From Capnocytophaga sp. (GTDB taxonomy: Bacteria; Bacteroidota; Bacteroidia; Flavobacteriales; Flavobacteriaceae), in NCBI RefSeq assembly GCF_030532915.1, contig NZ_JAUNKD010000004.1, forward strand, positions 1-64,000: a stretch of DNA of 64,000 bases, given 5' to 3'. Positions 8,646 to 17,412 of this stretch are shown piece by piece. The position numbers were made by a program, and so were the translations under genes. The notes below the pieces were generated by a model. That model did no database searches. It saw only the letters and a list, made by a program, of their open reading frames with translations, and was not told where the DNA came from. How positions within the stretch are numbered: position 1 is the stretch's first letter; every line of letters starts with the position of its first letter.

Positions 8646-9051
8646 ATTTTATATATTTTTGAAGAATAGGCGTAAGGGTTTCTTGTCCCCATTTAGCGCC
8701 TTCGGTCATTCCTTTTTGGGCTAATACCGATGTTTTGCTCGCCATTTTTCGCCCGATGGGTGTTTCATAAAATTTGAGCAATTCTTTAATTTCGCTATGT
8801 GTAAATTCTTCCATATAAATTCGGGTCATAGCTTGATAAAGTTGTGGCATTTTGCCTTTGATTTCTTTTTCGGCTTCCGGAAATTTTTCAACCGGAATAA
8901 TTTGTTTCAGTGGCGAAATAACAGCATCAAAAGCCGATTCACTCACGATGGCAACCAATTTTTCGGTGTCTTTCTTAAAAGCATCATTGTTTTGAGCAGA
9001 AGCATAAAACCCTGCAAACAAAAGCATTAGTGTAAAAAAATATCTTTTCAT
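8644..9051 (-). CDS. DUF2059 exported protein
   Basis: 135 residues with signal peptide MKRYFFTLMLLFAGFYASAQ. The mature part carries the DUF2059 pattern: an N-terminal helix, then IYMEEFTHSEIKELLKFYETPIGRKMASKT, which is the conserved core (FYxTPxGRK). Such proteins are periplasmic and of unknown function. It is transcribed convergently with pyk and divergently from miaB. Confidence 0.85.
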   Translation of the reverse strand: MKRYFFTLMLLFAGFYASAQNNDAFKKDTEKLVAIVSESAFDAVISPLKQIIPVEKFPEAEKEIKGKMPQLYQAMTRIYMEEFTHSEIKELLKFYETPIGRKMASKTSVLAQKGMTEGAKWGQETLTPILQKYIK

Positions 9052-9132
9052 ATTGAAGCGTTTATTAAATTAATATGGCGAAAATACGATATTTTTTTGA
9101 CTATCAAAATAAATTACCAAAAATAATTTTAT

Positions 9133-9206
9133 AAGTTGTTTGAAACTGCTCGTTTGAAATGGCTTAAAACTTGCCATTTGAAATCATTTAACCTTTCAAA
9201 CAACTT
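9133..9206. repeat. Nested palindromic element (GTTTGAAA type, copy 1)
   Basis: Outer arms AAGTTGTTTGAAA (9133-9145) and its exact complement (9194-9206) enclose an inner hairpin AAATGGC / GCCATTT (9157-9163, 9173-9179). It sits in the divergent region between the DUF2059 gene and miaB. The stretch at 30118-30190 read on the minus strand shares the opening AAGTTGTTTGA and the segment TTTCAAATCAT-like, so this may be a dispersed element. Confidence 0.6.
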
Positions 9207-9278
9207 CAAACCATCAAACTATCCCAAATTATAGCAACGGATTTTTTCTCAAAATTATTCTGTTTTTTATTTTTTGTG

Positions 9279-9287
9279 TAACTTTGC
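9279..9287 (+). promoter_or_regulatory. -7 box of the miaB promoter
   Basis: TAACTTTGC, matching TAnnTTTG, 19 bases before the miaB ATG. I see no clear -33 box. Confidence 0.55.
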
Positions 9288-9305
9288 CCGCTAAACACAT
9301 TTGTA

Positions 9306-10751
9306 ATGGAAAAAGTTATCGACGAAACCAAGCAAGGGCAAAGTCTTGTTTTGGAAGGAAATAAAGAAAATAGCAAAAAATTATATATTGAAAGTTACGG
9401 TTGCCAGATGAATTTTTCGGACAGCGAAATCGTGGCTTCCATTTTGGCCAGCGAAGGATACAACACCACACAAACGCTCGAAGAAGCTGATTTAGTGTTG
9501 GTTAATACTTGTTCCATTCGTGAAAAAGCCGAGCAAACCATTCGTAAGCGTTTGGAGCAATTCAATGCCGTGAAACGTATCAACCCGAAGATGAAAGTGG
9601 GTGTATTGGGCTGTATGGCAGAGCGTTTGAAAAGCAAATTTTTAGAAGAAGAAAAAATCGTAGATATGGTCGTTGGACCTGATGCCTACAAAGATTTGCC
9701 CAATTTGTTGCAAGAAGTTGATGGCGGACGAGAAGCGGTAAACGTAATTCTTTCAAAAGACGAAACTTACGCTGATGTTTCACCTATTCGATTGAATAGC
9801 AACGGAGTAACCGCCTTTGTTTCCATCACGCGGGGGTGTGACAATATGTGTACGTTTTGTATCGTTCCCTTTACACGCGGACGTGAACGCAGCCGCGACC
9901 CGTTTTCTATCTTAAACGAAATCAAAGACTTAGAAGAACGTGGTTTTAAAGAAATCACCCTCTTGGGGCAAAATGTGGATAGTTATTTATGGTACGGTGG
10001 CGGACTGAAAAAAGATTTTGAAAAAGCCAGCGAAATGCAAAAAGCCACAGCCGTAAATTTTGCAAAACTGCTTGATATGGCGGCAGTTGCACACCCTAAA
10101 ATGCGCATTCGGTTTTCGACTTCCAATCCGCAAGATATGACTCTCGACGTGATTGACACGATGGCGAAACACCACAACATTTGCAAATACATTCACTTAC
10201 CCGTGCAAAGCGGAAGCGACCGTATCTTAAAGGCAATGAACCGATTACATACACGCGAGGAATATTTTACGCTGATTGACAATATCCGCAAACGCATTCC
10301 CGAATGTGCCATTTCACAGGATATGATTGCCGGATTTCCTACCGAAACTGAAGCCGACCACCAAGATACGCTTTCACTGATGGAGTACGTAAAATACGAT
10401 TTCGGGTTTATGTTTGCCTATTCGGAACGCCCCGGAACGCTTGCCGCCCGCAAAATCGAAGACGATGTGTCTGAGGAAGTTAAAAAACGTCGCCTTACGG
10501 AAATCATTGATTTACAGCAAAAACACAGCCTGATGCGTACGCAGGAAAAAGTAGGACAAATTTGCGAGGTGCTTATTGAAGGAAATTCCAAAAAATCAGA
10601 TGCCCAGTGGATGGGGCGAAACACGCAAAACACCGTGGTGGTCTTCCCGAAAGAACATTACAAAGTAGGTGATTTTGTGAATGTTAAAATAGAAAGTTGC
10701 ACCTCAACCACCCTTATCGGGAAAGCCATCGGGTATAGCGAGATGATGTAA
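9306..10751 (+). CDS. miaB: tRNA-2-methylthio-N6-isopentenyladenosine-37 synthase MiaB
   Basis: 481 residues. A radical-SAM methylthiotransferase that adds the methylthio group to i6A37 of tRNAs. Domains in order: an N-terminal UPF0004 domain with three cluster cysteines (C33, C69, C103); a radical-SAM core with the CxxxCxxC motif at C178, C182 and C185 (RGCDNMCTFC); and a C-terminal TRAM domain (about 415-475). The segment YIHLPVQSGSDRILKAMNR is typical of MiaB. It is followed 29 bases later by a serine hydrolase gene on the same strand. Confidence 0.96.
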   Translation: MEKVIDETKQGQSLVLEGNKENSKKLYIESYGCQMNFSDSEIVASILASEGYNTTQTLEEADLVLVNTCSIREKAEQTIRKRLEQFNAVKRINPKMKVGVLGCMAERLKSKFLEEEKIVDMVVGPDAYKDLPNLLQEVDGGREAVNVILSKDETYADVSPIRLNSNGVTAFVSITRGCDNMCTFCIVPFTRGRERSRDPFSILNEIKDLEERGFKEITLLGQNVDSYLWYGGGLKKDFEKASEMQKATAVNFAKLLDMAAVAHPKMRIRFSTSNPQDMTLDVIDTMAKHHNICKYIHLPVQSGSDRILKAMNRLHTREEYFTLIDNIRKRIPECAISQDMIAGFPTETEADHQDTLSLMEYVKYDFGFMFAYSERPGTLAARKIEDDVSEEVKKRRLTEIIDLQQKHSLMRTQEKVGQICEVLIEGNSKKSDAQWMGRNTQNTVVVFPKEHYKVGDFVNVKIESCTSTTLIGKAIGYSEMM

Positions 10752-10780
10752 TTTAAAATCAATTCCTTACAAAAAAACGT

Positions 10781-12103
10781 ATGAAAACACCTTGGCAAAT
10801 TCAGAGTTTTTTATTGTTTTTGTTTTGCCAAACGGCTTGGAGTCAGTCGTTTGACAGAATGAAATTGGACGCCTATTTTGACGCCTTAACTGCGCATCAA
10901 AAATTTATGGGAAGTGTACTTGTTGCCCGTGATGGCAAGGTGCTTTATGAAAAATCGGTGGGATTTGCCAATGTGGAAAATCGGGTTGAAAACAGTGGCA
11001 ACACACAATTTCGGGTAGGTTCCGTGAGTAAAACATTTACCGCCGTGCTGGTGCTAAAAGCCGTTGAACAAGGTAAACTAAAACTGAATCAGCCGCTTAG
11101 TGATTTTTTTAAGGAAATTAAAAACGCTGAAAAAATAACTATTGAACAGCTCTTGCGGCATCGTTCCGGAATTTTTAATTTAACAAACGATACTTCGTAT
11201 TTTACTTGGCATACACAACCCCAAAAAAGAAGTGTAATTCTTTTAAAAATAGCAAGTTACAATCCTGTTTTTGAGCCGGATAGCAAATTTGAGTACAGCA
11301 ATTCCAATTATATTTTGCTCAGCTACATTCTGGAAGATATTTACAAAAAAAGTTTTTCGGATTTACTTGAAACATTCATTGTAAATCCTTTAAAATTGAA
11401 AAACACCCAAATGGGCGAAAAACAGAGTTCTCAGAGCGAGGCGGCTTATTCATACACTTATAAAAATGGTTGGGAGAAAGAAACCGAGACCGACCTTTCA
11501 TTTGTGTTGGGAGCAGGTGGAATACTATCAACCGCTACCGATTTGAAGATTTTTATTCGCGCTCTTTTTGAAGGGAAATTGCTTGAAAAAGAGAGTTTTG
11601 AAATAATGACAACTTTAAAAGAAAACTACGGAATGGGGCTGTTTCAACTTCCGTTTTATGATAAAAAAATGTACGGACATACGGGAAGTATTGACGGTTT
11701 TTTGTCGATAGCGGGCTATTTTCCTGATGAAAAAATAACCTACATTCGGTTGTGTAACGGATTGAATTTTAACGTAAATGACATTGACATAACCGTGTTG
11801 AGTGCTGTCTTTAACAAGCCTTTTGATATTCCTTCATTTGAAAGTATTGAAGTAAGTGAAGAGGTTCTAAATCAATATGTTGGCACATATAGTAAAGAAG
11901 GTATGCCAATGCAAATTACTATTTTCAAAAACGGAAAACAACTTATGGGTCAAGCCACCAATCAACAGGCTTTTCCGTTGGAAGCCACCGAAAAAAATAA
12001 ATTTAAGTTTGATAAGGCAGGTATTCAAGTAGAATTTTTCCCCGAAACGAAAAAAATGATTCTCAAACAAATGGGATTAGAAATTCCGTTTGAAAAAAAA
12101 TAA
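10781..12103 (+). CDS. Beta-lactamase-fold serine hydrolase, exported
   Basis: 440 residues with signal peptide [23 protein letters not shown]. The class C / penicillin-binding fold is shown by SVSK (S81-K84, nucleophile and general base), YSN (172-174) and HTG (300-302, in the KTG position). The last 80 residues form a separate small beta domain ([19 protein letters not shown]), as in many serine hydrolases annotated as D-alanyl-D-alanine carboxypeptidases or esterases. The substrate is unknown; calling it an antibiotic-resistance beta-lactamase is not justified. It may be co-transcribed with miaB and thyA. Confidence 0.88.
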   Translation: MKTPWQIQSFLLFLFCQTAWSQSFDRMKLDAYFDALTAHQKFMGSVLVARDGKVLYEKSVGFANVENRVENSGNTQFRVGSVSKTFTAVLVLKAVEQGKLKLNQPLSDFFKEIKNAEKITIEQLLRHRSGIFNLTNDTSYFTWHTQPQKRSVILLKIASYNPVFEPDSKFEYSNSNYILLSYILEDIYKKSFSDLLETFIVNPLKLKNTQMGEKQSSQSEAAYSYTYKNGWEKETETDLSFVLGAGGILSTATDLKIFIRALFEGKLLEKESFEIMTTLKENYGMGLFQLPFYDKKMYGHTGSIDGFLSIAGYFPDEKITYIRLCNGLNFNVNDIDITVLSAVFNKPFDIPSFESIEVSEEVLNQYVGTYSKEGMPMQITIFKNGKQLMGQATNQQAFPLEATEKNKFKFDKAGIQVEFFPETKKMILKQMGLEIPFEKK

Positions 12104-12128
12104 TCTTTTAACAATCAAGAATATACAG

Positions 12129-12953
12129 ATGCAACAATACCACGATTTATTACAACATATTTTAGAAAACGGATACACCAAAGACGACCGTACCGGAACG
12201 GGCACTACCAGCATTTTCGGTTACCAAATGCGGTTTGATTTGCGCAAGGGTTTTCCGCTGGTTACGACCAAAAAATTACATCTAAAATCAATTATTTATG
12301 AATTGTTATGGTTTTTGAAAGGCGATACCAATATTAACTACTTGACTGATAACGGAGTGCGTATTTGGAATGAATGGGCAGACGAAAACGGCAATTTAGG
12401 TCCGGTGTATGGGCATCAGTGGCGCAATTGGAACAGCGAGGGCATCGACCAAATTAAAGAAGTGATTGAAACGATTCAAAAAAATCCGGATAGCCGCCGA
12501 ATGTTGGTTTCGGCGTGGAATCCGTCGGTTTTGCCCGATACATCAAAATCTTTTGCTGAAAATGTTGCCAACGGAAGAGCAGCATTGCCTCCCTGTCACG
12601 CTTTTTTTCAGTTTTATGTTGCCAACGGCAGGCTTTCGTGCCAACTTTATCAACGCAGCGCCGACGTTTTTTTGGGCGTGCCTTTTAACATCGCTTCGTA
12701 TGCGCTTTTAACGATGATGGTAGCGCAAGTGTGTGGTTTGCAGGCTGGCGATTTTGTGCATACTTTTGGTGATGTACATATTTACAACAACCACCGTGAA
12801 CAGGTGGCACTGCAGCTGAGCCGACAGCCCCGACCGTTGCCTACGATGAAATTAAATCCTGCGATAACTGACTTATTTTCATTTACCTATAATGATTTTA
12901 CGCTTGAAGATTACGACCCTTATCCCGCCATTAAAGGACAGGTTTCAGTTTGA
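12129..12953 (+). CDS. thyA: Thymidylate synthase
   Basis: 274 residues. Methylates dUMP to dTMP using methylene-tetrahydrofolate. Seen: DDRTGTGT near residue 20 (phosphate-binding Arg 21), the catalytic Cys 156 in [10 protein letters not shown], the [17 protein letters not shown] signature (176-192), and a standard C-terminus IKGQVSV. ATG 12129 gives the family-typical N-terminus MQQYHDLL; an in-frame ATG at 12090 overlaps the upstream gene by 14 bases and is less likely. A strong terminator follows. Confidence 0.97.
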   Translation: MQQYHDLLQHILENGYTKDDRTGTGTTSIFGYQMRFDLRKGFPLVTTKKLHLKSIIYELLWFLKGDTNINYLTDNGVRIWNEWADENGNLGPVYGHQWRNWNSEGIDQIKEVIETIQKNPDSRRMLVSAWNPSVLPDTSKSFAENVANGRAALPPCHAFFQFYVANGRLSCQLYQRSADVFLGVPFNIASYALLTMMVAQVCGLQAGDFVHTFGDVHIYNNHREQVALQLSRQPRPLPTMKLNPAITDLFSFTYNDFTLEDYDPYPAIKGQVSV

Positions 12954-12965
12954 TAATAAAACAAT

Positions 12966-13000
12966 AACCCCGCTCAAAAATAGATGCTTTGAGCGGGGTT
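12966..13000. terminator. Terminator between thyA and pruA
   Basis: AACCCCGCTCAAA (12966-12978) and its perfect complement (12988-13000), followed by a GTTGTTTT tail. It serves thyA and probably also the convergent pruA. Confidence 0.9.
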
Positions 13001-13037
13001 GTTGTTTTGATAAAGTTCGTTTTCAAACACAAACAAA

Positions 13038-14663
13038 TTATCCTAAAAATGGATAACGGTAATCTACCGGCGGAACAAAGGTTTCTTTAATCAATCGAGG
13101 CGAAACCCAACGCAGTAAGTTCTGTGCCGAACCTGCTTTGTCATTTGTTCCCGAAGCTCTTGCTCCTCCGAAAGGCTGTTGCCCCACCACGGCTCCGGTT
13201 GGCTTATCATTAATATAAAAGTTCCCTGCCGCATCTTCCAACGCCTTAATCGCTTGGCTTAAAGCGTATCTATCTTGTGAGAAAACAGCTCCGGTAAGTG
13301 CATATTCCGAAGTTTCATCCACCAATTTGAGTGTTTCTTCCCATTTGGCGTCGTCATACACATAAACCGTTACCACCGGACCAAAAAGCTCCGTTTCCAT
13401 TGTTGTATATTTGGGGTTTGTGGTTACAATAACCGTAGGCTCAATGAAATATCCCTTCGATTTATCGTAATTGCCCCCAACAAACACCTCAGCATCGGCA
13501 TCTGCTTTTGCTTGGTCGATATATTTGGCTAATTTATCAAACGAACCTTCGTGAATAACCGCAGTAATGAAGTTTTCCATATCCTCCGGACTTCCCATTT
13601 TGAAAGAAAGCACGTCTTCTTTCACGAAATTTAAAATTTCATCAGCTTTCGATTTGGGAAGATATACCCGCGATGCTGCCGAGCATTTTTGCCCTTGAAA
13701 CTCGAATGCCCCGCGTGTAATGGCGGTAGCCACTTGTTTGGAAATTGCCGACGGATGTACAACGATGAAATCCTTACCGCCGGTTTCGCCCACGATTTTC
13801 GGATACGTCTTATAATTATGTATGTTATTGCCTATTTTTTTCCAGATGTCTTGAAACACGCCTGTTGAACCGGTGAAATGAATTCCGGCGAAGTCAGGGC
13901 TGGCAAGAAGTGTTTCGGTTATCATTGCCGCATCGCCATTAATGAAGTTGATTACCCCGTCGGGAAGTCCGGCTTCCTTAAACACTTCCATAATTACGTT
14001 AGCCGAAAATACTTGGGCGTTGCTCGGCTTCCAAATTACCACATTCCCCATTAGGGCGGCACTTGCCGGAAGGTTGCCCGAGATTGCCGTGAAGTTAAAC
14101 GGGGTAACGGCGTAGATAAATCCTTCCAACGGACGATATTCCACCCGATTCCAGATACCTTCTGACGAGATGGGCTGGTCGTTGTAGATATCTGCCATAA
14201 ATGCTACGTTGAAACGCAAAAAGTCGATAAGTTCACAAGCCGAGTCAATCTCCGCCTGATGAATGGTTTTTGATTGTGCAATCATTGTAGCGGCGTTGAT
14301 TTTGGCACGATACGGACCCGCGATGAGTTCGGCTGCTTTCAAGAAGATAGCGGCTCGTTCTTGCCACGGCAGGGATGCCCATTTTTTGCGGGCTTCAAGT
14401 GCAGTTGCGATTGCCTTCTCCACGTGCTGTTTTTCGGCAAGATGATACGTGCCTACCTTGTGCTGATGGTCGTGCGGGGCAGTCATCGTTTTGGTTTTGC
14501 CCGTACGGATTTGCTCCGCCCCGATGTATAGTGGTACATCAACGGTAGCGTTCCATAACTCTTTGTATGCTTTCAAAACTGCCTCGCGCTCGGGCGTTCC
14601 TTTGGCGTATGACTTTACAGGCTCGTTTATTGCCTTCGGTACTTTAAAAAATCCTTTTCCCAT
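13038..14663 (-). CDS. pruA: L-glutamate gamma-semialdehyde (1-pyrroline-5-carboxylate) dehydrogenase
   Basis: 541 residues. Oxidises glutamate semialdehyde to glutamate with NAD+, the second step of proline breakdown. Aldehyde-dehydrogenase hallmarks are seen: TPFNFTAISGNLPASA (187-202), the NAD site FTGSTGVF (263-270), the general base E293 in GETGGKDF and the nucleophile C327 in FEFQGQKCSAA. The C-terminus has the NDKPTGAVVGQQPFGGARASGTN motif spread over conserved turns. Length and N-terminus fit the stand-alone PruA family of Bacteroidota and eukaryotes rather than the PutA fusion. No proline dehydrogenase gene is adjacent. Confidence 0.95.
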   Translation of the reverse strand: MGKGFFKVPKAINEPVKSYAKGTPEREAVLKAYKELWNATVDVPLYIGAEQIRTGKTKTMTAPHDHQHKVGTYHLAEKQHVEKAIATALEARKKWASLPWQERAAIFLKAAELIAGPYRAKINAATMIAQSKTIHQAEIDSACELIDFLRFNVAFMADIYNDQPISSEGIWNRVEYRPLEGFIYAVTPFNFTAISGNLPASAALMGNVVIWKPSNAQVFSANVIMEVFKEAGLPDGVINFINGDAAMITETLLASPDFAGIHFTGSTGVFQDIWKKIGNNIHNYKTYPKIVGETGGKDFIVVHPSAISKQVATAITRGAFEFQGQKCSAASRVYLPKSKADEILNFVKEDVLSFKMGSPEDMENFITAVIHEGSFDKLAKYIDQAKADADAEVFVGGNYDKSKGYFIEPTVIVTTNPKYTTMETELFGPVVTVYVYDDAKWEETLKLVDETSEYALTGAVFSQDRYALSQAIKALEDAAGNFYINDKPTGAVVGQQPFGGARASGTNDKAGSAQNLLRWVSPRLIKETFVPPVDYRYPFLG

Positions 14664-14823
14664 TGGTTTATTTGATTAATAATTTAGAGCGTAAAGTTAC
14701 TAATTTCTTTTTAAACTAAACAAGGAAAGACCGATTTTTTTATTTTTTTAGCTTAAAATAACCTCAGCCACCTCTTCATAAGCTGAAAAATGCCCGCCTA
14801 AACAGGTGTATCCTTAAAAATCC

Positions 14824-16938
14824 TTACAAGAGTTGATATGCTAACATAGCACTTAAATATGCAAATCCGGTCATAAAAACCCATTGCAGGGCAGTCCATT
14901 TCCAGCTGTTGGTTTCGCGCCTGATAACGGCAATGGTGCTTAAACATTGCATAGCGAAGGCGTAGAAAAGGAGCAGGGAAATTCCGGTTGCGAAGGTGTA
15001 CACGGGGGTTCCGTCGGGGCGGATTTCACTTCGTAATTTGGTTAAAATGGTTCGTTCGCCGGCTTCTTCTTCGGTGTCAAGGTCTGCCCCTAAACTATAA
15101 ATAGAAGAGAGCGTGCTAATGAACACTTCGCGCGCAGCGAAAGAGGATAACACCCCAATGCTTATCTTCCAGTCATAACCTAAGGGTTTGAAAATCGGCT
15201 CGATAGCCTTCCCGATATTCCCTAAGAAGGAATGCTCTAATTGCTGGGCTTCCACAAAATGCTGTGTCTCGGCTTCCGTCCAATTTTGGGCTTGTGCCAT
15301 TTGTATTGCCCTGTTTTCAATATTGTTATAGGCTTCTCCTGCTCCGTGCGAGCCTAAAAACCACAAAATTACGGATATGGCAAGAATGATTTTCCCGGCC
15401 CCAAGCACAAAACTCTTCGTTTTTTCAAAAACGGTGATGGCAACATTTCGCCACAAGGGTAATTTATAGTTGGGCATCTCGGCAATGAAGAAACTTTTAT
15501 TCTTACTGATTTTAAGGGTTTTGTCTAAAATAAAGGCAGCGCCCAATGCCGCCAAAAAGCCCAAAACGTAGAGGGCAAGTAGGGTGAGGGCTTTATAACT
15601 GAATAAAAGCACATTGCCATCGGGGATAACCAGTGCAATGATAATCAGATACACCGGTAATCGCGCCGAACAAGTCATAAAGGGCGTTACTAAAATGGTG
15701 ATGAGGCGTTCTTTCCAGCTTTCAATATTTCGGGCAATCATCACAGCCGGAATGGCACAGGCTGCCCCCGAAATAAGCGGTACTACGCTCTTTCCGTTAA
15801 GTCCGAAGCGTCTCATTAGGTTGTCCATCAAAAATACAACCCTGCTCATATAGCCGCTTTCTTCCAATAAGGATATGAAAAAGAATAAGATGGCAATTTG
15901 AGGCACAAACACCACGATTCCGGCAATTCCAGGGATAATTCCTTTGGTGATAAGGTCAGTTAAAGCGCCGGCAGGCAAGAATGTTTCGGTTTTCTCACCA
16001 ATGAATTCAAAAGCGCTTTCAATCCACGCCATCGGGTAGCTACTCCAATCGTAAACGGCTTGAAACACCAGCGTTAATATACAACCGAAGATGAAATACC
16101 CCCAGAAGGGATGGATAAGCACCCTGTCTAACTTAGCGCGCAGGCTCTCGGCTTTTGCCAGATCAATCGTATAGTTTTTTTTGAGAATATCGTTTAAGAA
16201 TTGATAGCGAAGGATGGTTTCCTTCTGTTTCATTCGTTTGATTTCGCTCTCGGTTTTTGTGTTTGCCTCGTTTGTGAGGTCGGCTCCCTTAAAATGTTCA
16301 ATAATGTGGGTGTTATGTGAAATGATTAACCACAATTTATAGCTGTTTTCATTGGGGAAAAGTGTGGTGAGCCTGCTGAAATAGTCGGGATCTAATCTAC
16401 TGATGTTCAGGCAGGGTTCGGTCGGGATTTGCTCGTACAGCGCCAGAGCTTGCTTTAACTCGTCCAGACCGGTATTATTTCGGGCGCTGATTACCACCAC
16501 TTTGGTTTTCAGCTCGGCTTCCAAACCTGCCACATTGATGGTTATACCTTTTTTAGGCATTTGGTCAGCCATATTTAACACCAAAATGGTTGGCAGATTC
16601 AAATCTTTAATTTGCGAAAAGAGTAACAGATTTTGTTTGAGGTTTTCCACATCGCAAACCACGGCAACCACGTCCGGATATTGCTCGTTGTGTTTATTGA
16701 GGAGGATATTCACCGCCACGCGCTCGTCCATTGAGTTGGCATTGAGGCTATATGTGCCGGGTAGGTCCATTATTTCGGCTTTTTGTTCCGAAGTGAGTTT
16801 GCAATACCCTATTTTTTTCTCAACTGTAATGCCCGGATAGTTGCCTACCTTTTGATTCAATCCGGTTAGGGCATTAAAAAGTGAGGTTTTCCCGACGTTG
16901 GGGTTACCAACCAGCGCTACTTTTATGATGCTTTTCAT
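14824..16938 (-). CDS. feoB: Ferrous iron transport protein B
   Basis: 704 residues. Inner-membrane Fe2+ importer. The N-terminal G domain has G1 GNPNVGKTSL (11-20), G3 DLPG and G4 NMAD; it is followed by a helical GDI-like region and the membrane domain with two Gate repeats. The Cys-containing stretch SGAACAIPAVMIARNI and ILVTPFMTCSARLPVYLII are typical. The start ATG overlaps the feoA stop by four bases (ATGA), so the two are translationally coupled. No feoC is seen. Confidence 0.96.
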   Translation of the reverse strand: MKSIIKVALVGNPNVGKTSLFNALTGLNQKVGNYPGITVEKKIGYCKLTSEQKAEIMDLPGTYSLNANSMDERVAVNILLNKHNEQYPDVVAVVCDVENLKQNLLLFSQIKDLNLPTILVLNMADQMPKKGITINVAGLEAELKTKVVVISARNNTGLDELKQALALYEQIPTEPCLNISRLDPDYFSRLTTLFPNENSYKLWLIISHNTHIIEHFKGADLTNEANTKTESEIKRMKQKETILRYQFLNDILKKNYTIDLAKAESLRAKLDRVLIHPFWGYFIFGCILTLVFQAVYDWSSYPMAWIESAFEFIGEKTETFLPAGALTDLITKGIIPGIAGIVVFVPQIAILFFFISLLEESGYMSRVVFLMDNLMRRFGLNGKSVVPLISGAACAIPAVMIARNIESWKERLITILVTPFMTCSARLPVYLIIIALVIPDGNVLLFSYKALTLLALYVLGFLAALGAAFILDKTLKISKNKSFFIAEMPNYKLPLWRNVAITVFEKTKSFVLGAGKIILAISVILWFLGSHGAGEAYNNIENRAIQMAQAQNWTEAETQHFVEAQQLEHSFLGNIGKAIEPIFKPLGYDWKISIGVLSSFAAREVFISTLSSIYSLGADLDTEEEAGERTILTKLRSEIRPDGTPVYTFATGISLLLFYAFAMQCLSTIAVIRRETNSWKWTALQWVFMTGFAYLSAMLAYQLL

Positions 16939-17183
16939 AGTCTTTCAATTTCAATTAATGAAGCCATATCTTTACGAATTGACAGATAGGAATTGTTCAT
17001 CTGAATATAAATAGGGTCGTTAAACGATGCTTTTTGGATTACTTTAACTTCACTACCCAAAAAACATCCCAATTCAATAAGTTTTAACGGAACGTTTTCA
17101 ATGTCAATATGTTTAATGATGCCCTTTTCACCTTTTTTGAGCTGGGCGATGGTTGTTTTTGGGCTGTTTTGAATCGGATTCAT
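16935..17183 (-). CDS. feoA: Ferrous iron transport protein A
   Basis: 82 residues with the SH3-like FeoA fold: TIAQLKKGEKGIIKHI, LKLIELGCFLGSEVKVIQ and YIQMNNSYLSIRKDMASLIEI. It is a small cytoplasmic partner of FeoB. It is the first gene of a two-gene operon with a four-base overlap. The -7 box at 17218-17225 drives it. Confidence 0.92.
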   Translation of the reverse strand: MNPIQNSPKTTIAQLKKGEKGIIKHIDIENVPLKLIELGCFLGSEVKVIQKASFNDPIYIQMNNSYLSIRKDMASLIEIERL

Positions 17184-17217
17184 TGTAGTGGTTCTTATTT
17201 AGACTTAATTTAAAGGG

Positions 17218-17225
17218 CAAAGATA
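17218..17225 (-). promoter_or_regulatory. -7 box of the feoAB promoter
   Basis: On the minus strand this reads TATCTTTG, followed by C, a match to TAnnTTTG, about 35 bases before the feoA start. The -33 box is weak. I see no clear Fur site. Confidence 0.5.
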
Positions 17226-17381
17226 GTATTTTTTACCTAAAACGGAAGTTTCCCGATTAAAAGTTTTGTATCACGTAGTTACATCTCCCTCACAGCAAGA
17301 TATAGTGGGCAAAAAAAACTTACGTTTATGGCAAATAAACAAAATCTCAATTAAAAATGGATTTTGCATTCATAATTTTAA

Positions 17382-17390
17382 TACTTTTGC
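17382..17390 (+). promoter_or_regulatory. -7 box of the bshC promoter
   Basis: TACTTTTG followed by C, 23 bases before ATG 17413, with ATTTTG 15 bases upstream (shorter than the usual spacer). It supports the start at 17413 over an upstream in-frame start at 17266. Confidence 0.55.
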
Positions 17391-17412
17391 ATACGACAAA
17401 CAGAATAACCGT

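Noticed and set aside
10781..12103. Antibiotic-resistance beta-lactamase
   Set aside because: The SVSK, YSN and HTG motifs only show the serine-hydrolase fold. Sequence and neighbours do not point to a drug target.
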